Positions 35,171-43,921 of a stretch of 64,000 bases of DNA are shown piece after piece. Position numbers and translations under genes: made by a program. Source of the stretch: Acetobacter oryzoeni (lineage in GTDB: Bacteria; Pseudomonadota; Alphaproteobacteria; Acetobacterales; Acetobacteraceae); NCBI RefSeq assembly GCF_004014775.2, contig NZ_CP042808.1, positions 186,001 through 250,000 of the forward strand, read 5' to 3'. How positions within the stretch are numbered: the stretch's first letter is position 1; each line of letters opens with the position of its first letter. A model generated the notes under the pieces. That model was not told the origin of the DNA. It ran no database searches and worked only from the letters and a program-made list of their open reading frames with translations.

Positions 35171-36367
35171 TCAGGCACGCCGGCTTTTTTGTTCCAGCGT
35201 ACGCCCATCATTGGGGATAGCTTCGGTGTAAGCACGGTCTTTCCAGACCACACCTTTGCCCCGGTGATGGTTAAGGGCAGACCCGATAGTGGCGGCTGTA
35301 TAAAACAGTGCGATAAACGGCAGCGCCAATGCCCATAAGGGCGAAAGGCGAAAGCGCCGAAGTGTAGGGATAAAGGCGCAAAGAGAAACCACAAGTGTGG
35401 CTGCTCCCACCCATTGTGCAGGCCCATGCGCCAGAAGAGCAAGTGCCGCAGGGGCAAGCCACACCACAATCATGGCCAATACTGTCAGCACCAATAGCGT
35501 AGGGGAAAAGCGTAACTGCACATAGGCCGTGCGCGCAATCATACGCCAGATATCACCAGCGGTTGGATAGGGGCGCACAGATTTGGCCAGACAGGAATGG
35601 CCTAGATATAAATGGCCGCCCGCCTGTTTAACGCAGCTTGCCAATGTGCAGTCATCTATCAGGGCGCCACGCAGGGCTTCAATGCCACCAATCTGGCGGA
35701 GCATATCGCGGCGCAGCAAAATGGTGCCTCCGGCTGCACCGGCAGTTTTGTCCTTGGGGTTATTTACCTTGGCAAAGGGGTAAAGCAGGGCAAAAAAGAA
35801 CACAAAGGCTGGCACCAGAGCGCGCTCGGCAAGACTTTCGCACTGAAGTTCCACCATTTCGGAAACCATGTGCAGGCGGTCTGTTTGTGCCTTGGCTACC
35901 AAGGTGGAAACATGTGCAGGCGCATGAAGGATGTCTGCATCTGTAAACAGCATGTAGCCGCTGCCATCTGCGCATTGGCGTTCGGCTTCTGCCACACCTT
36001 GGGCAACGGCCCATAGCTTGCCGCTCCACCCGGCAGAAGGATCTGCCCCATCTATAACTGTCAGCCGGTTATGGGGGTCTGGCAATGCACGTGCCAATCC
36101 CCCGGTATTATCCGTGCTGCGATCATTTACTAAAATAACGGAAAGACGGCCCACGTAATCCTGCGCCAGCAGGGAGGAAAGGGCTGGTTGAATGGAGTCA
36201 GCTTCATCTCGGGCAGGCACAACCACCGTAACATCTGGCGCAATGTCCATATGCGTTCGGCCTGCTTCTGCGGGGCGCAGAATGGGGCCAGCCTGCCAAA
36301 ACTTTCCATGAAAAAATATCAGCCCGATCCAGATAATGGCGCATAAAATAGCCAGAGCCAGTATCAC
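35171..36367 (-). CDS. hpnB: Hopene-associated glycosyltransferase HpnB
   Basis: 398 residues. An N-terminal membrane segment is followed by a GT2 domain (TVVVPARDEADSIQPALSSL, VILVNDRSTDNTGG, LFTDADILHAP). C-terminal membrane segments end in AATIGSALNHHRGKGVVWKDR. It belongs to the hopanoid-associated GT2 family; its acceptor is not established. The start is GTG at 36367, ten bases after the hpnA stop, so the genes are coupled. The gap to hpnC is 112 bases without a clear terminator. Confidence 0.92.
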   Translation of the reverse strand: MILALAILCAIIWIGLIFFHGKFWQAGPILRPAEAGRTHMDIAPDVTVVVPARDEADSIQPALSSLLAQDYVGRLSVILVNDRSTDNTGGLARALPDPHNRLTVIDGADPSAGWSGKLWAVAQGVAEAERQCADGSGYMLFTDADILHAPAHVSTLVAKAQTDRLHMVSEMVELQCESLAERALVPAFVFFFALLYPFAKVNNPKDKTAGAAGGTILLRRDMLRQIGGIEALRGALIDDCTLASCVKQAGGHLYLGHSCLAKSVRPYPTAGDIWRMIARTAYVQLRFSPTLLVLTVLAMIVVWLAPAALALLAHGPAQWVGAATLVVSLCAFIPTLRRFRLSPLWALALPFIALFYTAATIGSALNHHRGKGVVWKDRAYTEAIPNDGRTLEQKSRRA

Positions 36368-36377
36368 CGCTGCTCTC

Positions 36378-37373
36378 CTATTTCAGCATGCCATTATTGC
36401 GGAACCAGGTAATGGCATCTTCTACCGCCTTGCGTGCAGGGCGTGGGTTATACCCCAGTTCACGCTTGGCTTTATCAGATGAGAAGAACATTTTTTTGCG
36501 GGACATGGCCAGCATCTCACGCGTAACGCGCGGATTGATGCCAAAGGAGCGGGAAAGCCATTCAGACACAATAGCTACAGGCCAGATTACTTCCTGCGGC
36601 AGTTTGATTTTTGGCGGCGGCACGTGGGCAATTTCTGAAACCATGGCGAACAGATCACCCAGCAGGTAGTTCTCTCCACCCAGAATGTATTTTTCGCCAA
36701 TTGTGCCACGTTCCAGCGCCAGTGCATGGCCTTCTGCAACGTCATCTACATGCACAATGTTCACGCCTGTATCTACATAGGCCGGCATGCGGCCAGCGGC
36801 GCAATCCAGAATCATCTGCCCGGTGGGGGTGGGTTTGATGTCTCGCGGGCCAACGGGGGTGGAGGGGTTAACGATAACAGCCGGCAGCCCCTGATCGCGC
36901 ACCAGTTGCAGCACTTCCTGCTCGGCCCGGTATTTGGAGCGCTTGTAAATGCCAATAACGGCATGTTCCTGCACTGGTGTGTTTTCATCGGCAATGGAGC
37001 CATCACCAATCAGGCCCAATGCCGCGACAGAAGAGCAATACACAATTTTTTCAACACCAGCCGCTTGTGCGGCAAGCATAAGCTGGCGCGTGCCCTCTAC
37101 GTTTGCCGTCATCATGGGGGCGGGGTCTGGCACCCACAGGCGGTAATCAGCCGCAACATGAAACACGTAGCGGCAGCCTTCTACCGCACGGGCAAAGGTT
37201 TCGGGGCGCGAAAGGTCACCGTCCACCAGATCGGCAGGAATGTCCGCAATATTGCGTCTGTCGCTGCCGTCGCGCACCATTAGCCGCAGGGAATGCCCCC
37301 GTTCCAGCAAAGTGCGGGCTACGGCGGAACCAACAAAGCCTGTTGCGCCGGTTACGAGGGTATGGGCAGTCAT
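36378..37373 (-). CDS. hpnA: Hopanoid-associated sugar epimerase HpnA
   Basis: 331 residues, an extended short-chain dehydrogenase. LVTGATGFVGSAVARTLLERGH is the NAD-binding motif and YKRSKYRAEQEVL holds the catalytic YxxxK. The frame is open to 37556, but that extension has no family resemblance, so the ATG at 37373 (MTAHTLVTG) is the start and gives normal family length. It is the first gene of the minus-strand hpn operon; its promoter must lie in 37374-37566, shared with hpnL. Confidence 0.94.
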   Translation of the reverse strand: MTAHTLVTGATGFVGSAVARTLLERGHSLRLMVRDGSDRRNIADIPADLVDGDLSRPETFARAVEGCRYVFHVAADYRLWVPDPAPMMTANVEGTRQLMLAAQAAGVEKIVYCSSVAALGLIGDGSIADENTPVQEHAVIGIYKRSKYRAEQEVLQLVRDQGLPAVIVNPSTPVGPRDIKPTPTGQMILDCAAGRMPAYVDTGVNIVHVDDVAEGHALALERGTIGEKYILGGENYLLGDLFAMVSEIAHVPPPKIKLPQEVIWPVAIVSEWLSRSFGINPRVTREMLAMSRKKMFFSSDKAKRELGYNPRPARKAVEDAITWFRNNGMLK

Positions 37374-37566
37374 GAGAATATACGCTCCCCCAGAGGTACG
37401 ATACGTAAATAAAAGTGGTAAGGACGTTAATCCCGAACGGCAGGTCTGTTTCTTTATCCTGCTGTCCGAGGTGGCGCCAGACCCCGTGGTGGTGTAAGGG
37501 GACGGACCAATCACACACACACACTGATGCGCCGGTTGCTTTTTACCACATGGCAAAGGGCCTTGG
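37374..37566. promoter_or_regulatory. Divergent promoter region of the hopanoid genes
   Basis: 193 bases between hpnA (minus) and hpnL (plus). It carries a CACACACACAC run at 37514-37524 and the Shine-Dalgarno-like AAAGGG before the hpnL GTG. Both transcripts must start here. I could not assign -35/-10 boxes with confidence. Confidence 0.4.
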
Positions 37567-38658
37567 GTGTGCTGGACAGACAGAGCTGGGGCCTTGAAGA
37601 AGCTTACGGTTTTTCTTACTTTTCTCGGGCTTGTGGCCGTTACGGCAGCAATGGCATGGAGCGGTTTCGATTCCGTTTTGCATGCTGTTATGCGTATAGG
37701 TCTGGGCGGCTTTCTTGTAATGGTATGCTGCCAGTTGCTGGTAGATGGCGTTCTGGGGCTGGCCTGGCATGCGGCTTTTCCCGAACTGGGCTATTTCCGG
37801 CTGCTGTCCGCCCGTATGGTGCGCGATGCGGCGGCTACATGTCTGCCTTTTTCTCAGCTTGGTGGCATTGTTATCGGGATTCGGGCCACGTGTTCATCGC
37901 ATGGGTTTTATAAAGGCGATAAGCGGGAAGTGGCGTTGCCAGAGGCGGCTTGCGCCAATCTGGTAGATATCACCACGGAAGTGATGGGGCAGGTGGCTTT
38001 TGTGCTGCTGGCCGTTGCTTTTCTGGTGGCGCATCAGCGTTCCAGCCCGTTTGTTGTGCCCGTGGTGTGTGGCGCGGTGTTTCTGATTGCGGGTACGGCC
38101 GGGTTTATCTGGACCCAGCGGCATGGTGGTAATTTGTTCCGCAAATTTGGTGGCACATTTACCCGCAGCCTTGCTTCCCAATGGCATGAAAACCTCACAC
38201 AAGGCGCAGATGATCTGCAAGAGCAGATGGAAGCCGCATGGAGCCGCCCGTGGCATATTTGCCGCTCTGCGCTGTACCATTTTGTGGGGTGGCTGGGCAG
38301 TGCGGCCATGCTGTGGCTGACGGCGCGTTTTCTGGGGGCGCATCTTTCCTTCCCCAATGCCATTGCTGTGGAAGGTGTTACCTGCGCCATCATGTCTTTG
38401 GGCTTTTTAGTGCCCGGTAGCTTGGGGGTGCAGGAAGGGGCCTACATGGCGTTGGGCCATGCTTTTGGCATTGATCCTTCTGTGTCTCTTGGGCTTTCTC
38501 TGCTGCGTCGCGGACGTGAAATTATCATCGGCATTCCCGTTCTGCTGGCATGGCAGTTCATGGAAATGCACGGCCTGCGCGGTAATGACAAAAATGATGA
38601 GGACAAGGCCGCTTATCCTCCATCTTCTTCAGTGGTGAAGGATACCCACCTTGGCTGA
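37567..38658 (+). CDS. hpnL: Hopanoid-associated membrane protein HpnL (LPG synthase TM-like)
   Basis: 363 residues with about seven or eight membrane segments, in the lysylphosphatidylglycerol-synthase transmembrane (UPF0104-like) fold. ATCLPFSQLGGIVIGIRA and MSLGFLVPGSLGVQEGAYMALGHAF are the conserved blocks. The start is GTG at 37567 (AAAGGG six bases before) or TTG at 37594. In the HpnL group it is linked to hopanoid transport or modification without a defined reaction. It overlaps the next gene by eight bases. Confidence 0.85.
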   Translation: MCWTDRAGALKKLTVFLTFLGLVAVTAAMAWSGFDSVLHAVMRIGLGGFLVMVCCQLLVDGVLGLAWHAAFPELGYFRLLSARMVRDAAATCLPFSQLGGIVIGIRATCSSHGFYKGDKREVALPEAACANLVDITTEVMGQVAFVLLAVAFLVAHQRSSPFVVPVVCGAVFLIAGTAGFIWTQRHGGNLFRKFGGTFTRSLASQWHENLTQGADDLQEQMEAAWSRPWHICRSALYHFVGWLGSAAMLWLTARFLGAHLSFPNAIAVEGVTCAIMSLGFLVPGSLGVQEGAYMALGHAFGIDPSVSLGLSLLRRGREIIIGIPVLLAWQFMEMHGLRGNDKNDEDKAAYPPSSSVVKDTHLG

Positions 38659-39547
38659 GGATACAGTACCTGTTTTTGATACACTGGCTGTTATTGGGCC
38701 GGGGCTTATCGGGTCTTCCGTGCTGCGGCGCGCGCAGGCGGAGGGCAATCTGGCCCGCAAGCTTATAGCGGTGGATCAAAGCCCGGATGTATGCGCCCGT
38801 GTGGCAGAACTGGGTATTGCGGATGAAGTGACAACAGATGCCGCAGCCGCAGCCGCACAGGCAGATTGTGTGATGTTATGCGTGCCGGTAGGCGCTATGG
38901 GGCCAGTGGCCGCACAGGTTATTCCGGCCATGAAGCCCGGCGCAGTGTTAACGGATGTCGGCTCTACCAAAGTATCGGTTATTGAAGCCATCAGCCCTTC
39001 ACTTCGGGCAGATGTGCCATATGTGCCCACGCACCCCATGGCAGGCACGGAGTTTTCTGGCCCAGATGCCGGGCTGGCAGATTTGTTTGAGAATCGCTGG
39101 TGCCTGATTACGCCGTTAGACTGCACCACCACAGAAGCGCTGGAAAAAGTGTGTACCTTGTGGGAGCGTTGCGGTGCCCGCTTGCGGGAAATGACACCTG
39201 CACATCATGATCGTGTTTGTGCGATTGTAAGCCATTTGCCGCATTTGCTGGCCTTTACCATTTGCGGCACAGCAGATGATCTGGCGAGTGAAACCCGGTC
39301 TGAAGTGCTGGATTTTGCGGCATCCGGCTTTCGGGATTTTACGCGCATTGCGGCATCAGACCCCATTATGTGGCGGGATATTTTTCTTTCTAACCGTGAA
39401 GCACTGCTGGAAATGCTGGGCCGGTTTATGGAAGATGCACAGGCTATGGCGCGCGCCATCCGGTGGGGAGATTCTGATTACATTGTGGATCGGATTGAGC
39501 GGGGCCGCAAAATTCGCAAAAGCCTGATTGAGAACAAGCAGGCCTAA
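38651..39547 (+). CDS. tyrA: Prephenate/arogenate dehydrogenase family protein
   Basis: 298 residues. TLAVIGPGLIGSSVLRRAQA is the NAD(P)-binding motif, and VPTHPMAGTEFSGPDAG with HHDRVCAIVSHLPHLLAF are TyrA family landmarks. It catalyses oxidative decarboxylation of prephenate or arogenate in tyrosine synthesis. The TTG start at 38651 overlaps the hpnL stop, so translation is coupled to a hopanoid gene. No ACT or chorismate mutase domain is attached. Confidence 0.92.
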   Translation: MAEDTVPVFDTLAVIGPGLIGSSVLRRAQAEGNLARKLIAVDQSPDVCARVAELGIADEVTTDAAAAAAQADCVMLCVPVGAMGPVAAQVIPAMKPGAVLTDVGSTKVSVIEAISPSLRADVPYVPTHPMAGTEFSGPDAGLADLFENRWCLITPLDCTTTEALEKVCTLWERCGARLREMTPAHHDRVCAIVSHLPHLLAFTICGTADDLASETRSEVLDFAASGFRDFTRIAASDPIMWRDIFLSNREALLEMLGRFMEDAQAMARAIRWGDSDYIVDRIERGRKIRKSLIENKQA

Positions 39548-39562
39548 CGCCCTGCCTCCTTC

Positions 39563-40210
39563 TCAGGTGGGTTGCCCGTAGGCTTTAATGTGCAGCGCAT
39601 CCAGCCGCTTGTGGTTGCGGTCTGTCATGGGGCTGAGTTCCAGCACTTTCTGCCATGCCTTCAGGGCGGCTTTGCCATCATTCCGATGTTCTTCAACGCT
39701 CGCCAACAGACTCCAGCTTTCCACGTCTAGTGGATCACGCTGCAAGGCTTCACCAATGTCGGTGATAGCCCCTTTTAGGTCTCCAGCTACAAGGCGCATC
39801 TGGGCGCGTGTGCGCCACAGAATGGCTTGGTCAGGTTGCAGGGCCAGTGCATCGCCTATGTCTTCCACTGCATCATCTGGCTTATCGGTTGTCAGGTCTT
39901 TTTCAGCCCGACGCACCAGAAGCTGCGTGGTGGGGGAGAGTTTGGCAGAGCGGCGGGCTTCCAGCTTTTCTTGCAGATCATGAGCTTCTTCTGGCGTTTT
40001 GGCATGAGCCAAGGCCGTGGAGAGCTGTTTGATCTGCTCAGCAACGCTGTTGGGATGCTGTGCTGCCGTATTTGCTTGTAAGGGAGCAGAGGTAGCCGGT
40101 GGCGTGCTGGCTTGTGCCCACACCGTAGTGGGAAAGCCCAGATGTATTGCGCAGAGGCCGACAAACAAAAACCCGTTTCTCCGGCAAGCGGAAAAACGGG
40201 TTTTACGCAT
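39563..40210 (-). CDS. Exported tetratricopeptide-repeat protein
   Basis: 215 residues from the ATG at 40210, with a signal peptide (RRNGFLFVGLCAIHLGFPTTVWAQA). A Gln/Ala-rich segment and three TPR units follow (KPDDAVEDIGDALALQPD, GDLKGAITDIGEALQRDP, GKAALKAWQKVLELSPM). An upstream ATG at 40252 would add 14 residues. It is likely periplasmic and scaffold-like. Oddly, the first 14 codons coincide with a strong hairpin that looks like the rpmJ terminator. Confidence 0.75.
   Translation of the reverse strand: MRKTRFSACRRNGFLFVGLCAIHLGFPTTVWAQASTPPATSAPLQANTAAQHPNSVAEQIKQLSTALAHAKTPEEAHDLQEKLEARRSAKLSPTTQLLVRRAEKDLTTDKPDDAVEDIGDALALQPDQAILWRTRAQMRLVAGDLKGAITDIGEALQRDPLDVESWSLLASVEEHRNDGKAALKAWQKVLELSPMTDRNHKRLDALHIKAYGQPT
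40164..40207 (-). terminator. Hairpin/T-run downstream of rpmJ, inside the TPR gene start
   Basis: AAAACCCGTTT-TCCG (from 40167) pairs with CGGA-AAACGGGTTTT (to 40204) with one mismatch and a 5-base loop. On the minus strand it ends in TTTTTGTTTG, as an intrinsic terminator for rpmJ would. It overlaps codons 2-14 of the TPR protein. Confidence 0.7.
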
Positions 40211-40256
40211 GACATGCGTGTTCAGCCAGCCAAAAAGGGCCGGATGACGCATGCAA

Positions 40257-40382
40257 TTAGCCCTGACGAGCTTTCATGCGAGGGTTCTTCTTGTTGATAA
40301 CATAAACCCGGCCGCGACGACGCACTACACGGCAGTCTTTATCGCGCACTTTGGCCGACTTCAGGCTGTTTCTGATTTTCAT
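40257..40382 (-). CDS. rpmJ: 50S ribosomal protein L36
   Basis: 41 residues, [20 protein letters not shown] at the start and [13 protein letters not shown] at the end. This is the zinc-free 'C-minus' type of L36 common in alphaproteobacteria, with only one Cys and none of the C-x2-C...H ligands. It is a rapidly translated component of the large subunit. A hairpin terminator begins 50 bases downstream. Confidence 0.95.
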   Translation of the reverse strand: MKIRNSLKSAKVRDKDCRVVRRRGRVYVINKKNPRMKARQG

Positions 40383-40490
40383 GGCCCGTTTTCTCCGCCG
40401 ATGCTGATGGACGTACAAAATAAGTTGGCTCGGCACATACCGGGTGCGTGCGTTAGAGTCAATATTTCTCGCAGTTTCGGGCGCATTTTC

Positions 40491-41453
40491 TTACAATTTA
40501 ACGGCTTTATTTGTTTTGCGAGAGGTAGATACAGGTGGAGCCAATGCCGCAAAGGTTGCGGCGAGTGTCTGAAAATCTGCGGCGCGGGGAGATCTCGGCC
40601 GCCATGCCAGCCCAATGGTGCGCCGCGCCAGATCACTGGTGAGAGGCCGTGCAATAAGATTGCGCCCCTGCAGAATGCCGGCATGAATGGCCAGTTCGGG
40701 CATGATGGCAATGCCCAACCCCAGTTCTACCATTTCTGCCATGGAGTGGAGAGACATGGCGGTAAAAGTGGAGTCGCTTTCTCCTTCAGATCCGCTACGG
40801 CTTGGGCTCTGGCGGCAAATGGCCAAAGTTTGATCACGCAGGCAGTGCCCATCTTCCATCATGATCATACTGTGTTCGGATAACTGAGAAGCGGGCACGG
40901 CAGATAAGGCAGAAAATGGGTGATCAGGCCGCATAATCACCCGGAAAGGATCTTGCCATAATGGGTGTGTTTCCGTGCCATCACACAGGCAGGGCATGGC
41001 CAGCACCAGTATGTCCAACTGGCCGAGGGAGAGTTTTTCTAGCAGATGTTCTGTGGTGTCTTCCGTAATGGAGAGTAAAAGGCGCGGAAAATGCTCTCGC
41101 AGGTTACGCACAAGTTGCGGAATCAGAAACGGCCCGATGGTTGGAATAATGCCGACTCGTAATGGCCCTGTCAGTGGTGTGCGGGCTGCGGCGGCCAGTT
41201 GTGGCACGGCTTCCAGCGCGGCCAGTGCCTGCCGGGCTTTGAGGGCAATTTCGTGCCCCAAAGGGGTGAACACCACTTTCTTGCCTACGGTGCGGTCCAG
41301 CAAAGGGGCATCAAGCTGGCGTTCCAGTGCCATAATTCCGGCGGAAAGGGTGGATTGCGTTACAGCACAAGCGGCAGCGGCCCGCCCGAAATGGCGCAGT
41401 TCTGAAAGGGTGATCAGATAGCGTAATTGCTGGGCAGAAGGCAGCGGCAGCAC
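40491..41453 (-). CDS. oxyR: OxyR-type LysR regulator of peroxide response
   Basis: 320 residues from the GTG at 41453 (AGGA nine bases before); a TTG at 41489 would add 12 residues. It has an N-terminal LysR helix-turn-helix (LRYLITLSELRHFGRAAAAC) and a substrate-type domain with both redox cysteines, in DGHCLRDQTLAIC. The spacing between them is the OxyR disulfide spacing. It is divergent from the peroxiredoxin ahpC, its probable target; a candidate site lies between (41515-41542). Confidence 0.93.
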   Translation of the reverse strand: MLPLPSAQQLRYLITLSELRHFGRAAAACAVTQSTLSAGIMALERQLDAPLLDRTVGKKVVFTPLGHEIALKARQALAALEAVPQLAAAARTPLTGPLRVGIIPTIGPFLIPQLVRNLREHFPRLLLSITEDTTEHLLEKLSLGQLDILVLAMPCLCDGTETHPLWQDPFRVIMRPDHPFSALSAVPASQLSEHSMIMMEDGHCLRDQTLAICRQSPSRSGSEGESDSTFTAMSLHSMAEMVELGLGIAIMPELAIHAGILQGRNLIARPLTSDLARRTIGLAWRPRSPRAADFQTLAATFAALAPPVSTSRKTNKAVKL

Positions 41454-41633
41454 GGCATGATTTCCTGATGCAATGTATCTGAGAGGCAAATCTTCGGCAT
41501 TTCATCGAATACTTCAATGATTTTGATATAAAATATTCATTGGCTTAAATGAAAAAGCCGCGCCATACAGGATACCACAGCCGGTGGCACGTTGGTGCTG
41601 CATGGCGTGTGCCAAGCTATAAGGAGCAAGATT
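41454..41633. promoter_or_regulatory. Divergent oxyR/ahpC control region
   Basis: CAATGA (41515-41520) and TCATTG (41537-41542) form an inverted repeat with centres 22 bases apart, two helical turns, in an AT-rich context. This is the geometry of OxyR tetramer sites, although the classic ATAG motifs are not clear. A further ATCGAATAC element lies just to the left. AAGGAG lies seven bases before ahpC. Confidence 0.55.
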
Positions 41634-42176
41634 ATGCTGACAGTTGGCGATAAATTTCCAAGCTTTGATCTGACCGCCGTTCCTGGTGGCCCGGAAGGCC
41701 TGAAGGGCGATTTCGTTCAGATTTCTGACAAGAGCGATGCCGGTAAGTGGAAGATCGTATTCTTCTGGCCGATGGACTTCACGTTCGTCTGCCCGACAGA
41801 AATCGTGGCTTTCGGTAAGCTGGCCAAAGACTTCGCTGATCGTGATGCCGTTGTGTACGGTGTGTCCATCGACAGCCAGTTCGTGCACCTTAACTGGCGC
41901 CTGCATCATGATGACCTGAAGGATCTGCCGATCCCGATGCTGGCTGACATCAAGCGTGAGCTGACAGAAAGCACAGGCGTTCTGGCTAAAGAAGCCGGCG
42001 TTGCCCTGCGCGCGACCTTTGTTGTGGACCCGCATGGCGTGATCCGCCACGTGTCCGTTAACGATCTGTCCGTTGGTCGTAACCCTCAGGAAATCCTGCG
42101 TATTCTGGATGGTCTGCAGAGCGACGAACTGTGCCCATGTAACTGGAAGAAGGGTGACGACTTTATTAAAGTCTGA
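41634..42176 (+). CDS. ahpC: Peroxiredoxin AhpC
   Basis: 180 residues, a 2-Cys peroxiredoxin. The peroxidatic Cys is in DFTFVCPTE (about 46) and the resolving Cys in DELCPCNWKKGDDF near the C-terminus. The open frame extends to 41592, but the AAGGAG at 41621 points to the ATG at 41634 (MLTVGDKFP). It reduces peroxides using AhpD, encoded 203 bases downstream. There is no ahpF gene, so reduction by AhpD with lipoamide is expected. Confidence 0.95.
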   Translation: MLTVGDKFPSFDLTAVPGGPEGLKGDFVQISDKSDAGKWKIVFFWPMDFTFVCPTEIVAFGKLAKDFADRDAVVYGVSIDSQFVHLNWRLHHDDLKDLPIPMLADIKRELTESTGVLAKEAGVALRATFVVDPHGVIRHVSVNDLSVGRNPQEILRILDGLQSDELCPCNWKKGDDFIKV

Positions 42177-42379
42177 GCCTGAAAATTTCATCTGGCCTAC
42201 GGGCCGGATGAGGCGGTTGCGGGTGGCATTTGTCACCCGTTGCCTTCTTCCAGAAGGGGAAGGCGGTAGCCCTGATGTGGTTACCATTTGTGCCAAATAA
42301 TGGTGCAGCTTACGCGGCAAAAACCGTAATGACGCTATGCGTCTGATTTTTCCGAATAACCTGAAAACTGGAAAACGCT
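42177..42379. other. Spacer ahpC-ahpD with two hairpins
   Basis: CATCTGGCC-TAC-GGCCGGATG (about 42189-42211) and CGGGTG...CACCCG (about 42221-42240) can form hairpins, but neither has a T-run. They may stabilise the ahpC message or reduce read-through into ahpD. Confidence 0.45.
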
Positions 42380-42907
42380 ATGTCCATTGATTCAATCAAG
42401 GATCGTATTCCCGATTACGCCAAAGACCTGCGGCTGAATCTCAGCTCCTTGGCCAATGATGTTACGCTGACACCGCAGCAGCTTGCGGGTACATTTGTGG
42501 CATCTGCACTGGCAGCCCGGAATGATGAAGTGACATCAGCCATTGTGGCGCAGTTTGCTTCAACACTTTCCCCCGAAGCACTGACGGCGGCTAAATCAGC
42601 CAACGCCATCATGGCCATGAACAATATTTACTATCGCTTTGTGCACATGGCGGGTGGTGAATATTCCAAAATGCCTGCACAGCTGCGCATGAGCGTGATT
42701 GCCAAGCCCGGTGTGGAAAAAGCTGATTTTGAGCTGTGGTGTCTGGCGGTTTCCGTGATTAACGGGTGTGATCTGTGCGTAACCAGCCATGAAAAGATCG
42801 TGCGCGAAGCGTTGGGGGCATCTGCTGTGCAAACAGCTGCGCGTATTGCTGCCACAGTGCATGCCGTTGCAGTTATTCTGCAAGGTGCCAGCGCTTTAGG
42901 TGATTGA
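42380..42907 (+). CDS. ahpD: Alkylhydroperoxidase AhpD
   Basis: 175 residues. [12 protein letters not shown] contains the CxxC and the His of the AhpD catalytic site, and the N-terminal [21 protein letters not shown] is typical of the family. It couples lipoamide reduction to AhpC and has weak peroxidase activity of its own. It is co-directional with ahpC and most likely part of the OxyR regulon. Confidence 0.95.
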   Translation: MSIDSIKDRIPDYAKDLRLNLSSLANDVTLTPQQLAGTFVASALAARNDEVTSAIVAQFASTLSPEALTAAKSANAIMAMNNIYYRFVHMAGGEYSKMPAQLRMSVIAKPGVEKADFELWCLAVSVINGCDLCVTSHEKIVREALGASAVQTAARIAATVHAVAVILQGASALGD

Positions 42908-43005
42908 AGCTGAAAAGCCTTGCTTCCGGCTGCTTGGCAGCCGGACAAAAGCAGGCCGCACCACTTTGTGTTCCTAAAAGAAATTAAATTTTTAAGGAAA
43001 TAAAG

Positions 43006-43082
<77 letters not shown>

Positions 43083-43231
43083 AGTTTCAACGCGCTTTCG
43101 TGCGTTGGTATGTCGCGCTTTATAGCGATGTTTTCGCGTTTGGCAACAGGGTTTTCATAAAAAAATTCATTTCAGGAAAATTTTCTCTCGCCAAGCCCAG
43201 AAAAGCGGCAATTTCTTTTGAAAGGAATGGC

Positions 43232-43840
43232 TTATTTTGCCTTTTCAAATGCCCCAGCAATGGAAAGCTCCACTTTGTCTGCCACCAGAGGCACATAGGT
43301 TTTTATGCCATAGGCACTGCGTTTCAGCTCTCCCGTAGCCTGAAAGCCCACAGTATAGGTTTTGTTCATGGGGTTTTGCCCAGCACCTATAAAGCGTGCA
43401 TGCAGGGTGAGCGGCTGTGTAATGCCATGTAGCGTGAATTGCCCCTCAATATCAGCCGTGTCTGTGCCGGTTTGTGTGATTTTGGAGGAAACAAATTCAG
43501 CCTTGGGGTAGCGGGCCACATCAAACCACTCAGATGTTTTGAGCTCTTCGGTCAGTTTGGTGCTGGGTGTCAGGATGCTGCCAACAGGAATGGAAACGCT
43601 CAGCCGGGATTGGGCTGGCTGGGCAGGATCCAGCGCAAGCGTGCCCGATGCGTTGGAGAAAAAGCCAGCATAATTGGTAAAGCCCAGATGGAGCACAGAA
43701 AACACCACTTGTGTGTGGTTGGGATCTACAGCGTAGTTTCCCTGTTCAACGGCAGAAAAGGCTGGAGCAGCTTGAGCTGTGGAGAGAACAACGGTTAATC
43801 CCACAAGTGTCAGGAAAGGGCGCGGGAAAGAGGTGCTCAT
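43232..43840 (-). CDS. YceI-family periplasmic protein
   Basis: 202 residues from the ATG at 43840, preceded by AAGGAA; an ATG five codons earlier is possible. The signal peptide FLTLVGLTVVLSTAQAAPAFS is followed by a lipocalin-like YceI domain: NYAVDPNHTQVVFSVLHLGF, FDVARYPKAEFVSSKITQ and FTLHGITQPLTLHARF. It probably binds an isoprenoid or other lipophilic molecule. It stands alone between tRNA-Asp and the dioxygenase gene. Confidence 0.93.
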   Translation of the reverse strand: MSTSFPRPFLTLVGLTVVLSTAQAAPAFSAVEQGNYAVDPNHTQVVFSVLHLGFTNYAGFFSNASGTLALDPAQPAQSRLSVSIPVGSILTPSTKLTEELKTSEWFDVARYPKAEFVSSKITQTGTDTADIEGQFTLHGITQPLTLHARFIGAGQNPMNKTYTVGFQATGELKRSAYGIKTYVPLVADKVELSIAGAFEKAK

Positions 43841-43921
43841 AAGCTGTTCCTTCAAAAACGAGAGCTTTTAGAGGCATAGCTCCTGAGCAAACAGAAAGTT
43901 TCCGGTAAGTTTTTTCCGCCT

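Noticed and set aside
41514..42320. 268-codon minus-strand frame opposite ahpC
   Set aside because: It covers ahpC in antisense and has no motif; ahpC is certain.
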